From Umbilicaria muhlenbergii (lineage: Eukaryota; Ascomycota; Lecanoromycetes; Umbilicariales; Umbilicariaceae), in NCBI GenBank assembly GCA_000611775.1, contig KK106984.1, positions 4,493,416-4,557,415 of the forward strand: 64,000 nt of DNA. The letters run 5' to 3'. Position 1 is the first letter of the stretch, and every line of letters begins with the position of its first letter. A program made the translations under genes and the position numbers. Below the pieces are notes generated by a model. The model saw nothing but the letters and a program-made list of their open reading frames with translations, did no database searches and had not been told where the DNA came from. Positions 12,604 to 25,147 of this stretch are shown in pieces.

Positions 12604-12826
12604 GCAATCATCTTCATAACCCTACTAAGAAAGCAGTCACGCTGAGTGGTCTGTTACAGCTGAGAGTAATTCCCTCATGAGAACTTTAACTGCGCACTTG
12701 GCCGCCATACTATACGCTGTCAGAAACTATTTCATACCCATTATTTGTATGTGACTCACATCAGCTGAGTCAGTGACAGTCACAGTCCTGAGTCTGATTG
12801 TCATCATTAAGAAGCGTCTGATTCTC

Positions 12827-15790
12827 ATGAGTGAGGAACTTGATTCAAGCGTCAGGCAACAACCCCTCATAAAGATCATTACATCACCTAGTCACAAGTT
12901 TGAAGAGTTTTCCATCTGCGTATGTTGTTGAAGCTACCACTGTTCACAGGCAAGTCAGATGTCAAAGAATTCAGAGAATTATCACCTGTACAGGTAAAAG
13001 TTGATGTCTGCACTTCAACAGCAGTCACAGTCACTGAAATGTTCAAGTCAAGCAGGCAACAGTTCAGGGATCACAGCAGAGAACCTGTCACTTATTCTTT
13101 ATCATCACTTAATGAAGCGGGAACATTCCCCTGTATCAGAGGATGAGAAGGTCAAATCTTCAGAGATTTCATCAGATGACATTCATACACTCTTTAAAAG
13201 CCTCAGAAGAAGGAGACACAGTGCTTAAGTAATTCAGAAATCAAATGTTGACCTGAGCATTATCTTCAATCATTTCACAGCTGATAGTAGCTTATCCTGA
13301 TGATCAAGGACATTCATTTCAGAACTGATAATATCATTACATGAAGTCTCAACAAGGCCTTGAAGACATAATTTTATCACAAGATCAGAAGCACATTCAG
13401 AGCAGTTAAATTAACTGTTACAGCTGTTAAACTTTAATGAAACATCTCAACCTCAGCAACCTGAATCAGACAATTCATCAGTTCTCTCAGTAACAGGTTT
13501 CCCTCAGCTGAAAATCATGTCATTCACTATCTCAGCTAGTTTTAGTATGAATTTCAAGATCTTAAAGTTCAATGATGATTGAGATGATGATGTGAACACA
13601 TTTCTTCAGTTCATAGAATATGAATTCCTTCTGATGACAATGATGTTTGAAAAACTGAAGGATAAGAATAAGGTGAAAGTATTTCTTTTAATTTCAAACA
13701 CAGGGTCAGACTTGATAGTTAGAAAATGAATAAAGATGCAGTTAAAATTCACTCAAGAGAGTTATCTTCTCTTATCAAGAGCACTACAAAAGTGATTTCT
13801 GACTGAGAATGAAGAAGACTTGAAGGCAGTATTTATTAAAAACTTATTCAAGTTATGATAAGAAGGAAGATCATTGCATGATTACTTTAAAAAAACTCAG
13901 AAGATAAAGTGAAAACTTTCATCATTATTGCACAATGAACTCTTTAAGCGCCTGATAGCAGGTTTGAACAACAGTATTATAAAATGAATCATGAAAGCAA
14001 TGATCCTAAAGTTAAACATGAAGGCGCTAAAGAATATGATCAAGATCATTAAGAAAGCAGATGATGAGAAACAGCTCTTGAAGTAAAATAAAAAACTCAG
14101 CAGAGAAAACAAGTATCATGAATTAAAAAGAATTGATTTGACCTTAACTCATGTCATGACAGAGCAGTATTAATTAATAAATGAATAAAGTTATAATAAC
14201 ATGAATAACATGCACCTGTTAATCAATCAGTTATCAAGGTTTCAAATTAGTCAGCTGTTTACACAAGAAGTATATTAATTAATAAATATAAAAGTCATCA
14301 TCACCTGTAACAATAATGACAGCAACAATTGAACAGGCTTGAGTGAAAACACTGATGATTAATAAAACATCATTTGCTACTGATGCTGTCAGTCAGAACA
14401 TATGATTTCAAATTGCTGAGAATAAAAAACATTAAAAGAGGTATGAGATAAAGTACATGTGTGATCACAGAGCATGACTTGACACTTAAGACATTAATAG
14501 TGAAGGTAACACTGACAATAATTGAAGAGTTGAAAATTTAATGAATGATAACACCTTTCAGCCACAAGGGGAGATGATGACTCAAGCAAAAATCACATTA
14601 AAAGAAAACTTCTCATCAGCAGGTAATCATTTATTCAGTTATGATTTAAATGATGATGATATGCACATTAATGAGAACTACCTCAGGCTCACTCATGATG
14701 TTAATTGCACAAAGGTGTATTAATCCTCTCATATCAATTATGCACTTGAAGAGGCAGATGCTGCAGTTAAAGAACAGATAATAAAAAATAAAAAAAAAGT
14801 ATAAAAAACAGAATTAAAACTGACTCAGGATTTCACAGAAGCACAAGATAAGACAGTGACATTTAATGATATATCAACCTCATGACATGCTCCTTGAAAA
14901 TTGAGAGACATAAGTGAGCAAGATTCATGAAATACTGCAGACTTCTTGAAAGACATGATGATATTAATTTCAATCATGCAGCTTGCTCATGAATCTCCCT
15001 GAATTAAATCTCAGCTCACTGATGTGCTACAGCTGATAATTACATTTAAGGGTAAACTAAAAGTGAACCTGAACAAGAAGGGAAAAATGAGGCAGTTAAA
15101 AAAAATAAGCAATATAAAACATGCACAATAAGTCATGAGAATAATGATGAAAGTGAGTTTCAATGTGTCTGAGGCAGTTATGAAAGTGAGCTCAAATGTG
15201 AAGTCAGTACAATCATTTATCATCAGCAATTTCTATATCAAGGCAGAGGCATGAGAACTCAGCAGATTTAAAAAATATGAACTCATAAAAATTTTAATCA
15301 ACACTGAATTAATCATCAATTTGATTTCAGAGAGAGTGATAACATAAATGAATCTTTACATCACATCAAATTCATCTACCTCAATGAAAGTGATCAATAA
15401 GAATTGAACAGTACTCTCAGGATACACTTATTTAAATATGAAAATTCAAAAATTAATTAAGAAGATATTAATGACTGTTGTTCTTAATTCAATGTTATAT
15501 ATCCTTTTATTAAAGTGTTCATGATTATGATCAGTACAAGGAGTTAGTATTTACAGGATGAGTGAATATTGAATTAAAGATAATAATGAAATTTGAAGAA
15601 AGTTAAATGCAGTACACTCATTAAAACTTGTCTCAACATCACAAATTCACATCAGTGAACATGTCAACAGAACATGCTTATCTTATGATTAATGCATTCT
15701 CAGAGATTTGAACCTTATTCACAAGAAGTGAATTGAATTGAATCTTCAAGAGATCATTAAGCAAGCAGAGGAAAAGAAAAATAATAATGA
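12827..15790 (+). pseudogene. Dead Ty3/gypsy retrotransposon: gag, zinc knuckle and protease
   Basis: Gag begins near the ATG at 12,827. Its core reads DVNTFLQFIEYEF and KDKNKVKVFL around 13,590-13,690, then EGRSLHDYFKKTQKIK near 13,860-13,910, typical of fungal gypsy capsid domains. A CCHC zinc knuckle (C-x2-C-x4-H-x4-C) is at 14,375-14,416 with all four metal ligands kept, although one spacer codon is now TGA. A retropepsin domain follows. Its active-site triplet at 15,300-15,308 reads NTE where DTG is expected (Asp to Asn, Gly to Glu, both G-to-A changes), and NLISERVI follows. Reverse transcriptase and integrase do not follow, so the copy is truncated as well as mutated. It would once have encoded particle proteins of a retrotransposon. 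Confidence 0.85.
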
Positions 15791-16404
15791 GAAAATAAAG
15801 AAAAATGAGAAGAAGAAGGATTCATCTGATTTTTTAAAAACTTATCACTTATAAAGAGCTTAACCTCTACAAGTGATAATCACTCAGGAAGAGACAGTGA
15901 GAGTGATATTAAAAAAAAAAAGCTGAAAATGAGAAAAATCTTCAAAAACATACAAGGCCTTGAGGAAACTGATTAAGTGAATATTAAGATGTATGAATGA
16001 AAAGTCAGGAATGTCTGAGGCAGAAAGATTAATGAATCAGAAAGTGAAATAAAAATTAATAAAAACTTCTCAGAGAATACATAAGTCATCTGCTGCTGAG
16101 ACAGTATTTAAGATCAATGTATCATCATTATTAAAAAACAAATGTTATCAATTAACCCTGCAATCATCAACTGTATAAAAATAAATATCATCAGCTCACA
16201 GGTGACACTCCTGCTCAATTTATAAATAAATATAATATATATATTCAAAGTATAAAAAGATGAGAAGGTGTATAAACATCAACTGATAATAATTCATGAA
16301 AGCTGAATAAGAATTAATGAGGTTGACTATCAGCTGTAATAAAACAATGACTGAAGAAGAAGAGCAAGAGAGAGATGAAACTATATATTACATCTGAGCT
16401 TTTA
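15791..16404 (+). other. AT-rich tail of the gypsy remnant
   Basis: Lys/Glu-coding purine-rich DNA (AAGAAGAAGG-like runs) followed by unassigned sequence. It probably includes the protease-polymerase linker of the preceding element. No polymerase motif is seen. Confidence 0.35.
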
Positions 16405-16900
16405 ATCTTAATTCTCACCTGATACTCAGCTGAGTATCATAAGGCTGACAGAGTATATTATATCACAGTCTCAGTACTTCTCAGCCATTTCAGCCTTACT
16501 GTACTCAACCCTCAGTAATTGCTTGTACTCAACCTTAACTTTTGACAGAGATGTTGAATAAAGAAGCTTGAAAGAAGAAAGTTATAAAGCAGTCTGAGTT
16601 CTTAAATATGCAGTTCTGCCTGTCTTTTTATCTTAAGATAGTGAAAGTTACCTAACCTTAATTCTCACCCTGTACCCAGGTGGGTACAGTAAGGCTGACA
16701 GAGTATATTGTATCACAGTTTCAGTACTTCTCAGCCATTTCAGCCTTACTGTACCCAACCCCCTGTAATTGCTTGTACTCAACCTTAACTTTTGACAGAG
16801 ATGTTGAATAAAGAAGCTTGAAAGAAGAAAGTTATAAAGCAGTCTGAGTTCTTAAATATGCAGTTCTGCCTGTCTTTTTATCTTAAGAACTCAGAAAGTT
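16405..16900. repeat. 250-bp tandem duplication with hairpin
   Basis: ATTCTCACC recurs at 16,411 and 16,661 with closely matching sequence after it to about 16,890. Each copy starts with a short near-palindrome (TGTACCCAGGTGGGTACA in copy 2, an AT-shifted version in copy 1). Copy 2 also has an 18-bp perfect inverted repeat, TGGGTACAGTAAGGCTGA with its reverse complement about 40 bp away. It may be a pair of solo LTRs or a small hairpin element. Confidence 0.8.
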
Positions 16901-17269
16901 ATTAATTATGTAAATAAATCTAAAGTTTTAATGTTCTGTCTTGATTTTCAGGGTCTTCTCACTATTCAGAGTCAGAACTTCACACTTAAAGTTTTACAAC
17001 ACATAGAACTTTAAGACCTCAGCAGTTATAATAAAATGTTATATAAGAGAATTGTAGAGGTCAATAAACTGAGTAGTTTTATCAAGAAGACTTAATTTTA
17101 ATGAACATTTATTAAAATACTTTATTAGTGCTCAGAATTAAGGTTGTGTGTGTACAATTCAGTCTGAGGGTCTGTTGAAATAAACTTGCCAGATTCACTG
17201 CACTTTGTTTCATCAGTTAGAATTACCTTAAACTTGAGGATTCTGTTTGAACAACTGAGCTTCATACAC
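16901..17269. other. AT-rich DNA, nothing recognised
   Basis: CpG-poor sequence lacking long frames or clear repeats. It links the 250-bp duplication to the decayed satellite. Confidence 0.4.
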
Positions 17270-18950
17270 AACCTGAGATGCACTTCATCAGACTGTGTTG
17301 CATGAGCATGTTATAATGTTGAGGTGAAGCCTTCATCTGATCACAGTTTGCTGAGAATCACCTCTCAGTTAAACTTGATGTTAAGCTTTCCCTCACTGTC
17401 ATCACACCTTGAGAACATCATACAGATCTTTCAGTGAAAAGGTTTCAATAATGCAACAAGCAAAGATGTTAAGATTTCACATCAACTGATCTGATTGAGT
17501 GTCATATAGTCACAATATGCTGAAAATCACAACTTCAGATGTATTATCATGTTGAGCTGAAGTCTTCATTCAGTCACAAACCTCAGGAAAACCTCTGACT
17601 TGAGGCTTGAGCAGTACTCAGCTCTGCATCAGCAGCAGTGAAAAGGTTTCAGTAATGCAAGAAGCAAAGGTATACTTAAAGACTTAACAGCACTTGATCA
17701 TATGCAAAGCTCAGACTGCTGTCAAGCAATTTAAAGATCAGACGTCATATATTTACTCTGAATGACAAGTTATTACAATGCTGAGATGAAGCTGTCATAT
17801 GATTGCACACCTGCAAAAAGATTGCAGCAGCACAACAAGCAAAGGTGTTTCTGCACTTCACATTAACTGATTCAGTTGAGCATCATATGAAGCTCAGAAC
17901 ACTCATCATTAAACTGAGTCATTTAAACATACTGTATTGAGGTTAAGTCTTCATACAGTCACAGCATGATTTAAAACTCATCACAGCATGTTTAAGCAAA
18001 GTATGAAAGAAGTGAAAGAGCACAGGTTAACAAGAAGAGAATTAAAACTGAGGAAAGAATGCAGAATTATATGATTAATCCTCAGTGAAAAGAGGATTCA
18101 GACAGGGTAGTAATGATGAGTGTGTGATTAATCAGAAGGAAAAACCTTCATATGATCATAATCTGTTGAAAATCATGACTTGAGGATTTAAATGTTGAGG
18201 TGCAGCCTTTGTACAGTCACAATGAAGCAGAAACAGTCATCTCATCAACAGTAATACTTTAACAGCTCTGTTCTCAGTGACAGCTTTGAATTGATAACAG
18301 CTTAAAGGTCAAGAGGCTTAAGTGTAAAGGTGAAACTCTTTCATACAGTCACATGAACTTCACATGATCACAATCTGCTGAAATCATGACTTAAAGACTT
18401 AAATGTTGAGGTGAAGTCTTCATATGATCACATGAACTCTGCATGATCACAATCTGCTGAAATCATGATTTAAGAATTAAATTTATTTACTTATCTACTG
18501 TACAAGATCAGCCTGTCTCAGTGACAGTGAAAAGATCTCAACAATGCAACAAGCAAAGAATCATGCACTTCACATTAATTAATTCAGTTGAGCTTCATAC
18601 AGTCACATGAGTTTCACATGATCACAACCTGCTGAAATCATGATGTAGGGTTTAAATTTATTTACTTTTTTATCATATGAGATCAGCCTGTTCTAACAGC
18701 AGCAAAAAGGGTTCAGTAATGTGATAAGCAAAGAGGTCATGCACTTCACACTGATCAATTCAATCAGGCTTCATATGATCATAATATGTCAAGAGTTAAA
18801 ATCATGACTTGAGAATTTAACATGATGTCATCACACTTCTGAACATCATACAGATCTTATCACTTGAGATTTAATTTATCTACTTATTTACTTATTTATT
18901 ATCATACAGGGATCAGCCTGTCTTAACTTCATTCATATTCATTTCAAGTA
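17270..18950. repeat. Decayed satellite-like tract
   Basis: A loose unit recurs many times: a word like CATACAGTCACATGA or CATATGATCACAATCTG, then TGCTGAAAATCATGACTT, then TTAAATGTTGAGGTGAAG. A second word, GCAACAAGCAAAG, also recurs near 17,455, 17,840 and 18,550. Spacing is irregular and copies differ mainly by transitions and short indels, so this looks like an old array that has drifted. Confidence 0.65.
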
Positions 18951-19035
18951 CAAACTACTGATCTTGAACATCATGTAGAGGTGCAGGCTGTACATTTAAA
19001 TAAATAAAGACAGAAGGTGCTGAGAAGAAAAGAAG

Positions 19036-19326
19036 TTGAAAAAAGTGTCAAGAGTTAAAAAGAAGAAGAAAAGAGCATTGAATGATAAGAAAGAAACACT
19101 CATACATACTTATAACATGATGAGATTGTTTTCATTCTTACTTAAAAAAATCATCCTCCTTGATCTGAAGGTCAGCTCATTTAATATCAGTGAATTAATA
19201 ACAGTTCTCACCTCTGCATCTGCAGCTTCTTCAAGAGAGTCATCATTAAATTTACTGTTATTATATGATTCATCACTATCTTCATCATCTTCAGACTCAA
19301 CTGTTGAAGAGCATTATGCAGCATGA
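19036..19326 (+). CDS. Hypothetical basic then Ser/acid-rich frame, 96 codons
   Basis: Starts with a Lys-rich segment (KKVSRVKKKKKRA) and ends Ser/Asp/Glu-rich. I do not recognise it. Composition matches the surrounding decayed DNA and the frame runs towards CAG and GAT repeats, so it is more likely transposon debris than a working gene. Confidence 0.2.
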   Translation: MKKVSRVKKKKKRALNDKKETLIHTYNMMRLFSFLLKKIILLDLKVSSFNISELITVLTSASAASSRESSLNLLLLYDSSLSSSSSDSTVEEHYAA

Positions 19327-19663
19327 TTTTGTCACTTGCATGTTTCACAGCAGTCACTGAAGTGCCTGAGAGCTTGACAGCATTTAAAGAACAACCTCAG
19401 CCCTCTCATTGTACAATGATGACAAGATGAGACTGAGGCTCATTCTCAGAACTGAATCAAGATGATGTTAACATATGAGGGCTGATGCATTCTCAACTGA
19501 GTGAACATGATCACATCATGAATGAAGGTCATGTCAGTGCTTGAACAAGTCAGAAGAGCATGACTCTGTGAATTATGAACATACACAATGAGCTGTTGAT
19601 CCTTCATGAAGAGAGTTGAGTTGCTGACTTGCTGAGCAAGCACAGCAGCAGAGATGAGGATGA

Positions 19664-19684
19664 CAGCAGCAGCAGCAGCAGCAG
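19664..19684. repeat. CAG trinucleotide run (seven units)
   Basis: Uninterrupted CAG units in otherwise AT-rich DNA. Confidence 0.9.
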
Positions 19685-19851
19685 TGATGATGAGATCTTA
19701 AAGAACAAGAGCTCTCATATGATGTCAGCATTATCCTTAAATCTCAAGCTTTTTCATGAATTCACATTGATGATGCTGATGATGCTGATGTTAAACATCT
19801 GATCATGTCAGCTTGCTTGATAAGGATTCAATCAGAGAGGATAAATGTACA

Positions 19852-19960
19852 ATGATGATGATGATGATGATGATTTGATGATGATGATGATGATGATTTG
19901 AGTGAATGATGATGATGATGATGTTGATGAGTGATGACGGTGTTGATGGATGATGATGAG
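19852..19960. repeat. GAT/ATG microsatellite
   Basis: Three runs of GAT units separated by short TTGAT and TGAGTGA breaks, just outside the left end of the hAT-like element. Confidence 0.9.
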
Positions 19961-19978
19961 GTGAAAAGTCATGTTAAT

Positions 19979-19986
19979 GTTGTACA
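19979..19986. repeat. 8-bp target site duplication, left
   Basis: GTTGTACA, identical to the right copy at 27,130-27,137. Confidence 0.75.
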
Positions 19987-22900
19987 TACACTGCACCATG
20001 GGTTGGGTTTTACCCAGTGGGTTTGGGTTTGAGTTGAGTTTGGGTTGGGTTTTGGGGTGAGTTATACATGTTGAAACCCAACTCAGAAAAAACCCAACTC
20101 ATTTAACCCAAACTCAGAAAATTCTGAGTTAACCCAGTACATACAAATAGTTATGGTAGTCTTTATGGTAGTCAAAAAAGTCAGTTCAAAAGGCGCCTTC
20201 TCAAGTCATTTTCAAGGTCATGTTTTGAGGCCGTCATCAAAGCCATTTTGGAAGCCGTTTTGGAAGCCGTTTTTCAAGGCTCTCGTAATGTTATGACTCT
20301 CACATTATAATATTAACAAAGTATGCAGTGTGAGTATACACATAATACTGCTCACCTTGCTCACTTGTTGAGCATGATGAGTACACTGAGCACATGAGTC
20401 TTTTATAGTTTCTATAATCACAGGTAGATTCATAGTTAAGAGCTCATGCTTAACTCATGTATTAAATGCAATCTCATAAGTTTACAACCTTCAGCCTATC
20501 TGAGTCTGCGTGTGATCAGTAGTTCATTGAATGATTGTATTATCCTCATCATCATGACATCATCTGTTACAGAAGTCTTCACTTGCTTGCTCTTCTTCAC
20601 CTTCAACTCTTTAATGTTTATAAACTCATGAGAGATAAGTCTTTCTGACAGTATTGTAACAGTCTTTTCTGTTTGCACAAGCGGACTAACTTAGCTGACG
20701 CCTCAGCAATTATTTCCTCAGCAGCAGAAGTCTTTTCCTTCAGAGAAGTCAGTTCAACTTTCATCTTTTCTCAGTCAACACTACTAAAAGAAAGATCACA
20801 GGACTTTTCAGTCTGAACATAAATGACACACTTTTCAGAATCATCACTTATGCAGTAATTTTTCACATCATCAATGTATCATCTACATGATCACATGACA
20901 GAAGGAGTGAGGTCAAGTCTGTGAAAAAGATTATAACATTATTAAGAGAAGTTCAATTTCTTTTGCACTCAGAAAGAAGGCATGAAGATGTTTAAGTTTT
21001 TAAAAACAGAAACCTTGAGGGAGGAGTTAATGTTATGACTCTCACATTATAATATTAACAAAGTATGCAGTGTGAGTATACACATAATACTGCTCACCTT
21101 GCTCACTTGTTGAGCATGATGAGTACACTGAGCACATGAGTCTTTTATAGTTTCTATAATCACAGGTAGATTCATAGTTAAGAGCTCATGCTTAACTCAT
21201 GTATTAAATGCAATCTCATAAGTTTACAACCTTCAGCCTATCTGAGTCTGCGTGTGATCAGTAGTTCATTGAATGATTGTATTATCCTCATCATCATGAC
21301 ATCATCTGTTACAGAAGTCTTCACTTGCTTGCTCTTCTTCACCTTCAACTCTTTAATGTTTATAAACTCATGAGAGATAAGTCTTTCTGACAGTATTGTA
21401 ACAGTCTTTTCTGTTTGCACAAGCGGACTAACTTAGCTGACGCCTCAGCAATTATTTCCTCAGCAGCAGAAGTCTTTTCCTTCAGAGAAGTCAGTTCAAC
21501 TTTCATCTTTTCTCAGTCAACACTACTAAAAGAAAGATCACAGGACTTTTCAGTCTGAACATAAATGACACACTTTTCAGAATCATCACTTATGCAGTAA
21601 TTTTTCACATCATCAATGTATCATCTACATGATCACATGACAGAAGGAGTGAGGTCAAGTCTGTGAAAAAGATTATAACATTATTAAGAGAAGTTCAATT
21701 TCTTTTGCACTCAGAAAGAAGGCATGAAGATGTTTAAGTTTTTAAAAACAGAAACCTTGAGGGAGGAGTTAATGTTATGACTCTCACATTATAATATTAA
21801 CAAAGTATGCAGTGTGAGTATACACATAATACTGCTCACCTTGCTCACTTGTTGAGCATGATGAGTACACTGAGCACATGAGTCTTTTATAGTTTCTATA
21901 ATCACAGGTAGATTCATAGTTAAGAGCTCATGCTTAACTCATGTATTAAATGCAATCTCATAAGTTTACAACCTTCAGCCTATCTGAGTCTGCGTGTGAT
22001 CAGTAGTTCATTGAATGATTGTATTATCCTCATCATCATGACATCATCTGTTACAGAAGTCTTCACTTGCTTGCTCTTCTTCACCTTCAACTCTTTAATG
22101 TTTATAAACTCATGAGAGATAAGTCTTTCTGACAGTATTGTAACAGTCTTTTCTGTTTGCACAAGCGGACTAACTTAGCTGACGCCTCAGCAATTATTTC
22201 CTCAGCAGCAGAAGTCTTTTCCTTCAGAGAAGTCAGTTCAACTTTCATCTTTTCTCAGTCAACACTACTAAAAGAAAGATCACAGGACTTTTCAGTCTGA
22301 ACATAAATGACACACTTTTCAGAATCATCACTTATGCAGTAATTTTTCACATCATCAATGTATCATCTACATGATCACATGACAGAAGGAGTGAGGTCAA
22401 GTCTGTGAAAAAGATTATAACATTATTAAGAGAAGTTCAATTTCTTTTGCACTCAGAAAGAAGGCATGAAGATGTTTAAGTTTTTAAAAACAGAAACCTT
22501 GAGGGAGGAGTTAATGTTATGACTCTCACATTATAATATTAACAAAGTATGCAGTGTGAGTATACACATAATACTGCTCACCTTGCTCACTTGTTGAGCA
22601 TGATGAGTACACTGAGCACATGAGTCTTTTATAGTTTCTATAATCACAGGTAGATTCATAGTTAAGAGCTCATGCTTAACTCATGTATTAAATGCAATCT
22701 CATAAGTTTACAACCTTCAGCCTATCTGAGTCTGCGTGTGATCAGTAGTTCATTGAATGATTGTATTATCCTCATCATCATGACATCATCTGTTACAGAA
22801 GTCTTCACTTGCTTGCTCTTCTTCACCTTCAACTCTTTAATGTTTATAAACTCATGAGAGATAAGTCTTTCTGACAGTATTGTAACAGTCTTTTCTGTTT

Positions 22901-24205
22901 GCACAAGCGGACTAACTTAGCTGACGCCTCAGCAATTATTTCCTCAGCAGCAGAAGTCTTTTCCTTCAGAGAAGTCAGTTCAACTTTCATCTTTTCTCAG
23001 TCAACACTACTAAAAGAAAGATCACAGGACTTTTCAGTCTGAACATAAATGACACACTTTTCAGAATCATCACTTATGCAGTAATTTTTCACATCATCAA
23101 TGTATCATCTACATGATCACATGACAGAAGGAGTGAGGTCAAGTCTGTGAAAAAGATTATAACATTATTAAGAGAAGTTCAATTTCTTTTGCACTCAGAA
23201 AGAAGGCATGAAGATGTTTAAGTTTTTAAAAACAGAAACCTTGAGGGAGGAGTTAATGTTATGACTCTCACATTATAATATTAACAAAGTATGCAGTGTG
23301 AGTATACACATAATACTGCTCACCTTGCTCACTTGTTGAGCATGATGAGTACACTGAGCACATGAGTCTTTTATAGTTTCTATAATCACAGGTAGATTCA
23401 TAGTTAAGAGCTCATGCTTAACTCATGTATTAAATGCAATCTCATAAGTTTACAACCTTCAGCCTATCTGAGTCTGCGTGTGATCAGTAGTTCATTGAAT
23501 GATTGTATTATCCTCATCATCATGACATCATCTGTTACAGAAGTCTTCACTTGCTTGCTCTTCTTCACCTTCAACTCTTTAATGTTTATAAACTCATGAG
23601 AGATAAGTCTTTCTGACAGTATTGTAACAGTCTTTTCTGTTTGCACAAGCGGACTAACTTAGCTGACGCCTCAGCAATTATTTCCTCAGCAGCAGAAGTC
23701 TTTTCCTTCAGAGAAGTCAGTTCAACTTTCATCTTTTCTCAGTCAACACTACTAAAAGAAAGATCACAGGACTTTTCAGTCTGAACATAAATGACACACT
23801 TTTCAGAATCATCACTTATGCAGTAATTTTTCACATCATCAATGTATCATCTACATGATCACATGACAGAAGGAGTGAGGTCAAGTCTGTGAAAAAGATT
23901 ATAACATTATTAAGAGAAGTTCAATTTCTTTTGCACTCAGAAAGAAGGCATGAAGATGTTTAAGTTTTTAAAAACAGAAACCTTGAGGGAGGAGTTAATG
24001 TTATGACTCTCACATTATAATATTAACAAAGTATGCAGTGTGAGTATACACATAATACTGCTCACCTTGCTCACTTGTTGAGCATGATGAGTACACTGAG
24101 CACATGAGTCTTTTATAGTTTCTATAATCACAGGTAGATTCATAGTTAAGAGCTCATGCTTAACTCATGTATTAAATGCAATCTCATAAGTTTACAACCT
24201 TCAGC

Positions 24206-24475
24206 CTATCTGAGTCTGCGTGTGATCAGTAGTTCATTGAATGATTGTATTATCCTCATCATCATGACATCATCTGTTACAGAAGTCTTCACTTGCTTGC
24301 TCTTCTTCACCTTCAACTTTTCAATGTTTATAAACTCATGAGAGATGAAGTCTTTCTGACAGTGTTGCAACAGTCTTTTCTGTTTATGCAAATGAATTAA
24401 CTTAGCTGACGCCTCAGCAATTATTTCCTCAGCAGCAGAAGTCTTTTCCTTCAGGAAAGTTAATTCAGCTTTCAC
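24206..24475 (-). pseudogene. Coiled-coil-like frame in the internal part of array unit 6
   Basis: Eighty-nine codons, Lys/Glu/Ala-rich with a heptad-like pattern (contains KTSAAEEIIAEASAKLIHLH). Such helical proteins are common in fungal repeat elements, but I cannot name the family. In units 1-5 a one-base deletion shortens the frame to 60 codons (20,496-20,678 and equivalents), so the amplified unit was already broken. The frame is antisense to the inferred LTR direction. Confidence 0.4.
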
Positions 24476-25058
24476 CTTTTCTCAGTCAACACTACTAAAA
24501 GAAAAGTCACAGGACTTCTCAGTCTGAATACAAATAACACACTTTTCAGAATCATCACTCACATGATAATCTTTCACACCATCAACACATCACCTACATG
24601 ATTGCATGACAGAAGAAGTGAGGTTGAGCTTGTGAAAAAGATTATGACATCATTGAGAGAAGTTCAGTTTCTTTTGCACTCAGGAAGAAGATATGAAGAT
24701 GTTTAAGTTTTCAAGAACAAAAACCTTGAGGAGGAAGTTAATGTTAAGACTTTCACACTATAATATTAACAAAGTACACAGTGTGAGTGTACACATGATA
24801 TTATTCATCTTGTTCACCTTGCTCACCTGTTGAGCACAGTGAGCATGAAGTGTTACATCATGTTGCTCACCTTGCTCACTGTGATGAGCATGATGAGCAC
24901 ACTGAGCACATGAGTCTCTTATAGTTTATATAATCACAGATAAATTCATAGTTAGAAGTTCATGCTCAACTCATGTATTAAATGCAATCTCTTAAATTTA
25001 TGATTACTAGTTTCCTCACTTGATCTTAACCTTAAAGGTTGTTACATGATTGTGATAA

Positions 25059-25107
25059 TTCATTGAACCTTGTCTAGTTCATTGAATCATACTTATAATT
25101 CATTGAA
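25059..25107. promoter_or_regulatory. Phased TTCATTGAA cluster in LTR
   Basis: TTCATTGAA starts at 25,059, 25,078 and 25,099 near the 3' end of the LTR at 24,742. Confidence 0.6.
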
Positions 25108-25147
25108 TGATAATATCACTTCAGTCACTACAACATCACCTGTTACA

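Larger units (their letters stand above)
11653..12700 (-). promoter_or_regulatory. Phosphatase upstream region, no other gene seen
   Basis: CpG-containing intergenic DNA upstream of the phosphatase ATG. Open frames of 70-140 codons exist on both strands but overlap one another and show no family features. Three CACGTG boxes lie within it and are listed separately. The CpG-rich island ends near 12,700. Confidence 0.6.
20289..25147 (+). mobile_element. Head-to-tail array of a miniature LTR retroelement
   Basis: LTRs begin TGTTATGACT at 20,289, 21,031, 21,773, 22,515, 23,257 and 23,999, with a longer related LTR at 24,742-25,147. In the first units the LTR is about 283 bp (20,289-20,571, ending TGTTACA), followed by 459 bp of internal DNA. 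The exact period is 742 bp. A purine tract, GAGGGAGGAG (21,017-21,026 and equivalents), sits 4 bp upstream of each following LTR, as a polypurine tract should, supporting + orientation. No gag or pol is present, so this resembles TRIM elements. Units 1-5 look identical by eye. Unit 6 keeps its LTR but diverges internally from about 24,317 and has a longer open frame. LTR-internal-LTR sharing is what recombination between LTRs or tandem amplification would give. Confidence 0.8.

Noticed and set aside
19998-20140. Interstitial telomere from GGGTTGGGTTT words
   Set aside because: The words are irregular, are not TTAGGG, occur inverted at both ends of one element, and sit just inside an 8-bp target duplication. 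They fit transposon ends better.
20446-23646. Repeated 60-61-codon frames on both strands of the 742-bp units as conserved small genes
   Set aside because: Their conservation follows from recent DNA amplification. The - strand frame is a truncated form of the longer frame in unit 6, and the + strand frame is its shadow.
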